Positions 56,165 through 64,000 of a DNA stretch of 64,000 nucleotides are shown one piece after another. Made by a program: the position numbers and the translations under genes. The notes beneath the pieces were generated by a model that saw only the letters and a program-made list of their open reading frames with translations, made no database searches and was not told where the DNA came from. Each line of letters begins with the position of its first letter. Positions within the stretch are counted from its first letter, which is position 1. The stretch covers positions 2,294,001 to 2,358,000 of the forward strand of contig JAHNUO010000001.1 in assembly GCA_019787685.1 (NCBI GenBank), read 5' to 3'. Source of the DNA: Chiua virens (lineage: Eukaryota > Basidiomycota > Agaricomycetes > Boletales > Boletaceae).

Positions 56165-59100
56165 TTAACGGTGTTTATACTTGGCTTCGTTCTCGAGTCG
56201 GATGTTGGGGTCAAGGGTATTATGAAGTCCCATGAGGGTCTTACTGACTGCCTCAGAGGCACCGATCATAGGTTTCAAGACGGCAATTGGGACTGCGCGT
56301 ACGACAGCTCTAACGGTTCCCTGAAGTTGAGATGATAAATCAGTCTCGGTCCGAATCTTAAATCCGCCTCTAAGACTTACCTCATTCCCGGATCTCTCGT
56401 ATACTTCCATGGGCACCGCAAGTATAGTTTGAGCAGCAGAATGCAGGTTTCTCCGCAGGCTATGATAAGCCGACTGTACTCCCTCTTTGAGACCAGAAGG
56501 CTGAGCAGCATATCGACTGATCAGGTCTTCATCTGAGCCTTCCGCGTCTTCAAGACCGTATGGTATTTGAAGAGCCTCAGTGGTGACCGAATCCTTGAAC
56601 TGTCCACCTAACACGTTCTCGGCTTGCTCCAGGATTACCTGCGTACCAGTCGCTAAACGAGCACCAAGTTTGATGGCTTCCATGGCAGTAGACTGGACAA
56701 ATGCCTTGGTGCCCTTCTGGACGCCACGGACTATACGCCCATCTTTCTTGTACTGAGCAATGGGAAGTAAAACGAGATCTGCTACCCCGGAGCCCACATT
56801 GACTACAGATCGAATCGGAGCTACGCCAGAGATGAAATCGACAAGCTGCGTGGCCTTGACATCTGGCGTCCAAAGGTCATTTAGGGTATCAAAGAAACGT
56901 GGCCATCCAGTGATCTGGTAAACCGTTAGCTAGGTTAACTTAACATCTTCACTCGGAGCGAACGCACACCGTGCAGAGTCAGATGTCGTAATGTCATCTC
57001 CGCTCCGTCGAAATGGAAGAAGTTCATGAGCTCTATCGTCCTGCCGTTTCGCAAAGCTCTGTAATCAACGCGTCGAGGTTTGTAATCTAGCTTGACGTCC
57101 ACGGGGAAAACTTCAGCGTGCTCTGTAACCAAATCCGTCTGAAGACATGATAAACAGGAGCCAGGAATCAGCCTACGGAAATAGATGTCCTCTTTCTTTC
57201 CTCCGTCCTCTTGCGTTGAAGGGCTATCCGGATCTTGGAAGGAAAAGAACTTCTTGAAGAAGTCAAGCGCATCCTGGTCAACATATAGTCGGAGAGGCAA
57301 GATTTTCGCCTAAAGATTATACAGGTCATTTCTGCGACAGAATCGATGAAAATCTCATACTCACGCGGAGTCGTGCTTCTTCTGCGGGATGCGACGGAGA
57401 AGGACGAACGCTCAACAATTCCACTCGTGCCATGTTGGAATCAGTCTCTCTCACGTTCCCTCGCGAATCCGATCGCATGCTAGTGAGGAACTTCTTCCAT
57501 GTTGATGTCTTGATATGGTCGAGGATTTCAAGATCCTTGAGCAAGATGAGCGTGCGCGATACCAAGGTTTCTCCGGGGCGGTAGTTGTCAACTTCTGCGT
57601 TCAGACCTTCTAATCGAATCTCGATTGAAGGCCCTTTGGATCGGGTGAGGCGCTTTCCATGTACACGTGTCGACACAGGTCGGGGCCGGCCTGGGGAAGC
57701 GGCCTGGAGAGATTGCCAAGAGCTTTCTGTTTCAGTCTCAGCAAAATCGTCAAGTTCATTGTCAATCGCGGCAATCAACGTGTCTGGATCCATAGTTTCC
57801 GCATCTTGCTCGAGTCCAATATGGAACGAATTGAAGAGTGTCGCACTGGTTGCCTCATCTACAGGTTCCTGTGTTTGACCCGTTGCAACTAGTTGACGTA
57901 TGCGTGCGAGCTTTTTGCGCATCTCCTTGACCTCTTTCTCAATGATTCTGCGAGTGCGAGGCCAATCGAACCCGTCATGCAAAAAGAGCACGATATCTGA
58001 ATTATGGATTCGTATCTGTAGAGCAGTATCGCTGTTACCGCGTCTAAGTTAGTAGAACCACGAGTTATCAACAATCTCTTACCTGGCTGCATCCTGGATC
58101 GTATCTGGAGAAATGGTGTCGAAATGGTGTTCAACGAAAGAGAAAGATCTCATGATGCGGACAGTCTCTCCGCCAACATTCGATACGAGACCAAGCTGAC
58201 CCATCACGGGGGTGCTACGACCTTCCTGTTCTTCCATGTCAAAATCTTCTAGGTCATCATCCCTGAGTTCTCGGAGGCCGGCAGCGGTTCCAAAGGCGGC
58301 GTCCAAATAATCTTGGTTAGCAGGCAAGTCATCATTTATCATGTCTGCTGTGTTCCCAACTTCAGGGATAAGCTTGAAGGCATGTTCATCCAAAGAAGCT
58401 ATACATTGATGTTTAGCCGGGCAATATCAACAACTTTGGAACAACGATACCAGTCATATCACGGTGACGGTCACTGATAGTGTTGTTCGATATTCTTGGG
58501 GCTACGCGCGGAGGCCTTCGATGGATGAGGTCAATGTAGGTCGATTTCTTTTCAAGGATAACATACCGAACGTCTGTGTCATTTCTCGGGCCACGAGTTA
58601 TGTTGGATATCAAACCTGTGAGAGCACTGATAGTGTCTGCACAAAGGTGTATTCGGAGATCAATAGGATCAATGACAACCTGCGGATATGTCAGCAAGAG
58701 CATTCCGATGACCAGAAACAGTCACGAACACTGATGTTTGGCGGTAAGGTAGCATTGTCTGTTCTGAAGGCAAGCTGAAATGTGAAATATCTGCGATTAG
58801 TGCGTAACCAGAGCTCTGAACTACAGTTTAGCAGCAAAACCACCAGGGAAGACCTTGAAAAACTGACATTCCAGAAGTCAACGCCACCACCGAAAGGACT
58901 ATGAGTTGTCCCAGCCGATGCGAGTGCATCTTGGATTGAATCCACCAAGAATACGTACGATGACGAGATACTTAATTTGAATGCAAATTCAGATGAATTC
59001 CCCATCATTGCTGTTGAAAATTCACCCTCGCCGAGGTGCAGTACAGCGGCTCCTGGATGTCCCAGAGCGCGCAAATGGGCCGACACGTCGACGACACTCA

Positions 59101-62100
59101 CTGTGAGCCGTGTGCACTCGGACGGTACGACTGATTCGAATACCTAAGGCTTCCTCTGTCATCATATTGGAAGGATGACTCTAGATGCGCACCTCTGGTG
59201 GGGCCTTAGCAAAAAGAGCTAGATCATTCCCCAGATTACCATCGAGTGATGGATGCACTGTAAAACCCCAAAGAGAAAGCTTTATCCGCGACTCTTTGGC
59301 AGTAGTTTCTGGGACTGCGAACGACGACATCCTACATTTCACTGAGTGTCTGGGTGTTGATGACTGGCATACACGTCAGAGAACGTACAGAACCACATCT
59401 CATGACTCACAAAGCTTCGATCCGGGTTCTGGACTAAAACTATATAGTCTCCTTCACTCGAGGTATCAGCGACGAAGAAATCCATGATGCTGGCCGTGAC
59501 CACACTCTCCTCCTAATCCACCAACAGGTCAGAATGATCGAAATGGCATGAGACATTACTCACCTTGCCTTCCGGTTTCAATTCGATCAGCGCATCCACT
59601 TCTAAAGCAAATATATCGAATGGTCGTGCGTGATAAGATTCGCCGTTCCGAGGGAGAATAAGCCTGGTCAGGACTGGCGGAAATGTCATGTTATTCTCCC
59701 GAATCCTTCTTGCGAACTGAAGGAAGAACTTACCTTCCGTAACACTGATTTTGATCACGGTCTCACCCACGTCTGGATTACTGCTTTTTTTCATAACACT
59801 CTCATCGGTGCTACGAGTTCCACTCCGGCGCAACTGGGTGAAGTACCGGCTTCCGATTAAGCTTGGATTGCGACTCGGTGAGGTTTCTGTCGCGCTGTCC
59901 AGGGCTTCCAAACTCTGCTGAATCAATCGAGTTACATCGTCTGCCCAATATTGGAGTCCATCGAATACAGCTTTGTCCGTCACGAGGTTTACTAAAGGAA
60001 TGTGAACAACCACAGTCAATCTACGGGAAGTGTCATTTGTTGATTTCTTCGTAGTGCTAGGTCTTCCCAGAAGGACAGAAAGGGGTAGTGCATTTGTTTC
60101 CGTGGCCAAAAGTGCGCTCGTGTCAGGTTCAATCCTGCCGCTCGGCAAGGTACCAAGTGTCAAAATCGTATGAGCCACGTTCTCGCCGAACGGGGCATAT
60201 GCGGCAAGTACCTCTTGCAGACATACGCGAAGGACAACATTTGAAATGCTGTCGCTCGCTTGTGACGGAGACGATTTCATCTCTGCGAACCTAAGAGAAG
60301 GCTTCGCGGAGGGAGGGTCGTTGGAGACGGTTAAGTCACGAAGATCAAGCAGCATGCAGCCAGATCGTGGTTGGCGGGAAGAGGGAGGGGGGCAACGCAC
60401 TTCAACTCGAATTATGGGGCATACCAGGCAAAAACTGAAACCAGATTCACTTGGCGCTGCTCTCTGAAATTGTCCTGAATGAAAGAACAGAAGGCGAACA
60501 AAAATACAAACCTTCCGCTTGGTTGACGTCGGCTTTGAAGTTCCAGCCCCCTGATAATTCATGCCCAGGTTGAGATCTTCTAAAACGAGAGCCTCTAGCC
60601 GTTTTTTCTCCTCCATCTCCCTCCCACGGGGAGATGATCGTTGAATTCGAACCTCCCTCTCCACATCCGTATCATCCTCGCTCAGTCCTTCAAGGTCTTC
60701 TTGGCAGATTTGACTCCTAGCTACGTCTGTTGCGTTCTTTCGCGCGAAAATTGTAGCTGATGCGATATCCTCGAGGAAGTGAACAGCCAAATGTTCATCG
60801 AATATCATCCCAACGTCAAGAAACAAGTGAAGCGGCGCAATCTTGACATCCACAGATCGTGAATTTTCCTCTAACGGGAACGACGGACCAAGCCTCCCGA
60901 AGGCTACCAGGGCAGGGGGAATTGGCAGTTTGTCCTCCACTTCAGATAAGGGACTGGAGATGAAGGGGTTTGGAGAGCTGGGTAGATCACAAGGTTTTCG
61001 GGACGGTGTATGCAACTTGTCTGCCTTCTCAGACGCCCGTCGACTTCTCAGACGCCATGTGGACAGCTTCGCTGAACTGTTCTGAAGCTTAGCTTGTGTC
61101 CAGTCAACCACCTCAAACTCGGGGAGCTTAATGTTCTTGGGACTCTGCGAGGTCAGCGAGGGACGATAGTGGCGAGCAACACGTGACGTAGGCAAGTAAT
61201 GATCGGTTATCAGTATCGGCGCCGCGACTTGTGCATCATCCACGGAACGGACAGGATGGAAGGCAAAAAGTGATAAATCTGAAAGGACTGCCTTAGCAGA
61301 TGTCGATAGGTCCGGTGATGTGGAAGATAATCTACCGGCCATCGACAGGTCTGGCAAAGGTGAAGGAAGCCGTAAGGAAATCGAAAGGTTATCGATGAAT
61401 AGTCGCAAATAAGTGCAGGGTAGTCTCGGTGGTACAAGGGGTCGTTCATAAAAAGTGTCGAGAGTAAATGACTGCTCTATTGTCGGCTCTGGAAGTGCGA
61501 TCATGATGATGCCGCGAACGGTGACACTCGCCTCTAGGCAAAGCGCGGTACGGGGGAGTCCTGACGACGCCTCTTTGCGTGAGACGGAGGACGTAGGAAG
61601 TTTAGATAGACACGCATCCACAGTATCCAGTAGCGCGCGCAGCTGCCGAGAACGAAAGGCACAAGCAAGTGTTCCGACCGTGACAGACAGCTGTAGGGTC
61701 TCTTGCTCAGATTTATCCTGAGCGACATCTTCTGAGTGGTCACTATCAATTCGGGAGGCCTGCTCAGAAGGCTGCGTGCGAGGAGGGGTTTGCACCGAAA
61801 ACACTATGGGTTGTGCACTAAAGGAAAGCAAAACGTCCTCGACAGAATCCTGACTCGGCACTGATATCTGAGGGTGGGGACGAGCTTGCCTAGCGTCATC
61901 GATATTATCAGTGACTTGTGAGGCCGACGACTCAACCCCGGCCTTGACAGGGTGTGTGGAAACGGCACTCTGATACATGCTGCTTGAAGTAGAGGATAGT
62001 GGGAAGGAAGTAGGAGAAAGTATCGCAATGGACTGCGACATCATCAACTGAGTATCTTCGTCCAGAGAAGACGATGATGAGCTGCGCGATAGTTGACCAG

Positions 62101-63108
62101 CGGACGAATTGTAGGGTTGCGAAGATTTCTGAGAAGTAGTGGAAACTGGTGACAGCGTGCTTGTAGCAGTTGGAGAGGATATGGCGATGTGTAGATCCCG
62201 CGAAGTCACCTTCAACCCAGAGATGGATACTGTGCGGATTTGTCCACAATCGCCACTCCCTTCCGTTGCTGACTGGAGTCCGCTGCTCACTTGAGAACGG
62301 GGACGCTGATCGGTATGGTATGTTATCTCTGGCACAGATAGCGTAAAGCTCTCCCGTCCAGGATATATGATAGTGACCTTGGTGTCCACCGCCGAGAACT
62401 CGAATTTGGAGAGGAGTCGCTCAATGAGAGTCGCAAAGACTGACACCCCTGCGGGATCGTCTCCATGGTGTTCTTTGGGAGCTTTTTCAGCATGTGAATT
62501 ATATTCGAATGGGTGAAAGCCTCCAGGTAAGCTCTCACCCTCATCTACAATAGGTGATGAGGCAGGAGCAGGGGGATTGAGCGTTTGTCGTAGGGTAGCT
62601 TCCTCTCGGGGAGTAAGCTCGTCGTGGATGAAAGTCTCGGCAACAGAAACCACTGAATCGGCAAGATTGGAGCTGTTAAGAAAGGGGGGTGGTATGGAAT
62701 GTTCCGCCGTTATTTGAAACGTGAGGTTAAGAGATTGTACATGAAAACCGATAGTGGAAGAAAGAGGATTTGGAAACGGGATACGAGCGGTGACGCCGGA
62801 TATGAAACCATCATACAAGGAGATAGGGAGTCCTATGAGTGATTGATTGATTGTCTGTAGAGAACTGTCAGACGTCCGCCGGTGAGCCAGTGTAGTAGAC
62901 TCACATGTTCGTCTAGTTCCAAGTCTTTCACGTGGACAGTCCCAGAACCGAGCTGAGAATCGATCTGGTGAAGATCAAGCTGACCTGGCTTAAGAAAATG
63001 ACCTAAAGTTCTCCTCAAGAGAAAAGAGAAGAAACGACGTTGAATACTGGACGGAACGGCGAAGTCAAATGTAGGGAGACCTGAGAACCATGAGTACCAC
63101 GAAGACAT
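56165..63108 (-). CDS. ATG2: ATG2, autophagy bridge-like lipid-transfer protein
   Basis: ATG2 is a large rod that moves phospholipids from the ER to the growing phagophore with ATG9 and ATG18. The protein starts SSWYSWFSGLPTFDFAVPSS and QRRFFSFLLRRTLGHFLKPG, the chorein/VPS13 N-terminal region, then DLHQIDSQLGSGTVHVKDLE. A single exon covering about 1100 codons (62818-59513) carries the disordered and beta-rich middle. Downstream exons include DTISALTGLISNITRG, VDYRALRNGRTIELMNFFHF and ELMNFFHFDGAEMTLRHLTL, then the C-terminal ATG_C region (GVAPIRSVVNVGSGVADLVL, ALGARLATGTQVILEQAENV-like segments) ending LHNTLDPNIRLENEAKYKHR at the stop 56165-56167. Expected length is about 2000 aa. Not all intron boundaries between 59500 and 56165 were fixed. 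Confidence 0.9.
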
Positions 63109-63326
63109 GATGGTTCAAGTTGGATGGTTGTGAAGTTCAAGCAAGGTAGGATAGTGGCATGTCTCGAGTAGAACTGCGTATTGGGCTCAATGGGCGCTGC
63201 AGAGTCCCAGTGCAGGTTCATGCTATTACAAAAATGGACAATAGCCCCTCTCTCGACAACATTAGCGTCGAAATGATTTCAATTGATCCAGTACATGATG
63301 ATACATGGGCAAATGAATTCTGATAT

Positions 63327-64000
63327 CTAGTCCACGTCCATTGCCATAGACTGGCCATCTCCCTTGACGAGAGCACTCCGGCTTTTGCTTGGTACTTTGA
63401 TTTTCTCCAACCTCTTTTCGGTAGACGGTGATTCCACCGCAATTGGTTCCACGAGTTTGATCGATGTTGACTTGGCTCCCAACTTCTTGGCTCTGTGTGC
63501 ACGCTGCTTTTCCCGCGCAACCGCCATTCTGTTGAACCGCGACCGTCAGTGATGGAATGATTGAGCATGCAGCGAGCCTTGCCTTTGCTTCCAGAATGCA
63601 TGTTCTCTGCGTTGCTTAATCTCCCCAATCCGTTTCATTGCCTTGATCGTGGTCTGTACTAGCTCGCGATCATAACGAACGGGAACGTTCCTGCGCTTCT
63701 CGAAATCGATTGTAGCGTCCTAGGGGTATAAAAATACCATCGCAACAGGAGCAGGGATACGCTACGCTTGTCACACTCACAATGGTCATCTCCTTTCCAG
63801 CTGCCTTGCGGAAGGCCTTCGTCCACCGCACCTTGCGTGGGTTACGTTTCATCCTAATCACCCCAGTGATCAATTCAAAGGAAAAGTGTGTACGACAAAA
63901 ACGAACTTGAAGTTCTTGTGACACCTATAGTCAGATTAACATGGTAACGACCTTTGAGAAACAATTCAAGTTACGATGAACAGTATACGTACTTGGAGGT
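63327..64000 (-). CDS. RLP24: RLP24, 60S ribosome biogenesis factor (5' end outside window)
   Basis: Ribosomal-like protein 24, the placeholder for eL24 on pre-60S particles that recruits the AAA-ATPase Drg1. Minus-strand exons: 64000-63993 (partial), 63924-63907, 63853-63781, 63719-63583, 63528-63327. The spliced sequence [20 protein letters not shown], then [20 protein letters not shown] and [20 protein letters not shown], is specific for RLP24 rather than eL24. The second listed exon is only 18 nt. The last intron (63529-63582) has a GC donor (GCAAGG), giving [13 protein letters not shown] across the join. The C-terminal tail ends GQSMAMDVD at the stop 63327-63329. The N-terminal zinc-finger exon lies beyond position 64000. 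Confidence 0.88.

Noticed and set aside
1..64000. CRISPR arrays, rRNA, tRNA and biosynthetic gene clusters
   Set aside because: Looked for regularly spaced repeats, tRNA-like A/B boxes and core synthase motifs; none convincing, and the gene content is eukaryotic housekeeping.

Overview
This window is nuclear DNA of a filamentous basidiomycete fungus, most likely an agaricomycete. Genes are dense and lie on both strands. Nearly every gene is cut by many short GT-AG introns (mostly 44-65 nt), intergenic gaps are usually 60-800 bp, and the gene set is eukaryotic housekeeping with fungal features (septin, TIM54, ATG2, NatB, chromodomain and Crb2-type proteins). I saw no CRISPR array, rRNA operon or convincing tRNA. 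Exon boundaries below come from reading donor and acceptor sites by eye, checking reading phase and matching recalled family motifs; no alignment was run.

Layout. 1-5.5 kb: 3' end of the meiotic helicase HFM1/MER3, then a divergent TIM54 / SNW1(Prp45) pair. 5.9-8.8 kb: a membrane-anchored SH3 protein, then a gene-poor stretch holding a 717-bp element with 25-nt terminal inverted repeats and TA flanks (Tc1/mariner-type MITE). 8.8-16.6 kb: a TMEM69/DUF3429 protein, an F-box/WD40 protein, AHA1 with an unusual hydrophobic tail, and a Cdc10-type septin. 16.8-24.1 kb: a Dnf-type P4 flippase, the U5 snRNP GYF protein LIN1/CD2BP2, and an unrecognised 188-aa protein. 24.2-32.4 kb: a chromodomain protein, a Crb2/Rad9/53BP1-type checkpoint mediator (Tudor + BRCT), and a single-pass membrane protein. 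32.5-44.3 kb: a UDP-galactose-type transporter, mitochondrial NAD(P) transhydrogenase, a DapA-family aldolase/lyase, tRNA pseudouridine synthase PUS4, and a decayed Dal5-type MFS transporter. 44.5-64 kb: Mediator MED16, proteasome chaperone PSMG3, NCE101, NatB subunit NAA25/MDM20, RPA2, a divergent second RPA2-like gene directly downstream of it, ATG2, and the truncated ribosome-assembly factor RLP24.

Functional themes. There is no obvious metabolic cluster, but genome-maintenance genes are frequent (HFM1, Crb2-like, RPA2 and its tandem paralogue, chromodomain protein), as are RNA-processing and ribosome genes (SNW1, LIN1, PUS4, RLP24).

A striking property of the sequence is that genes in the first ~24 kb read through cleanly, while many conserved genes between ~25.7 and ~50.8 kb carry single-base frame breaks inside family-conserved motifs (transhydrogenase three times; UDP-galactose transporter, PUS4, MED16, NAA25 and probably DapA and the chromodomain gene). 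This is best explained by uncorrected indels in the assembly, with real decay of some genes as the alternative. Other notable items are very small exons (4, 15 and 18 nt), two GC-AG introns, the AHA1 tail and the tandem RPA2 pair.
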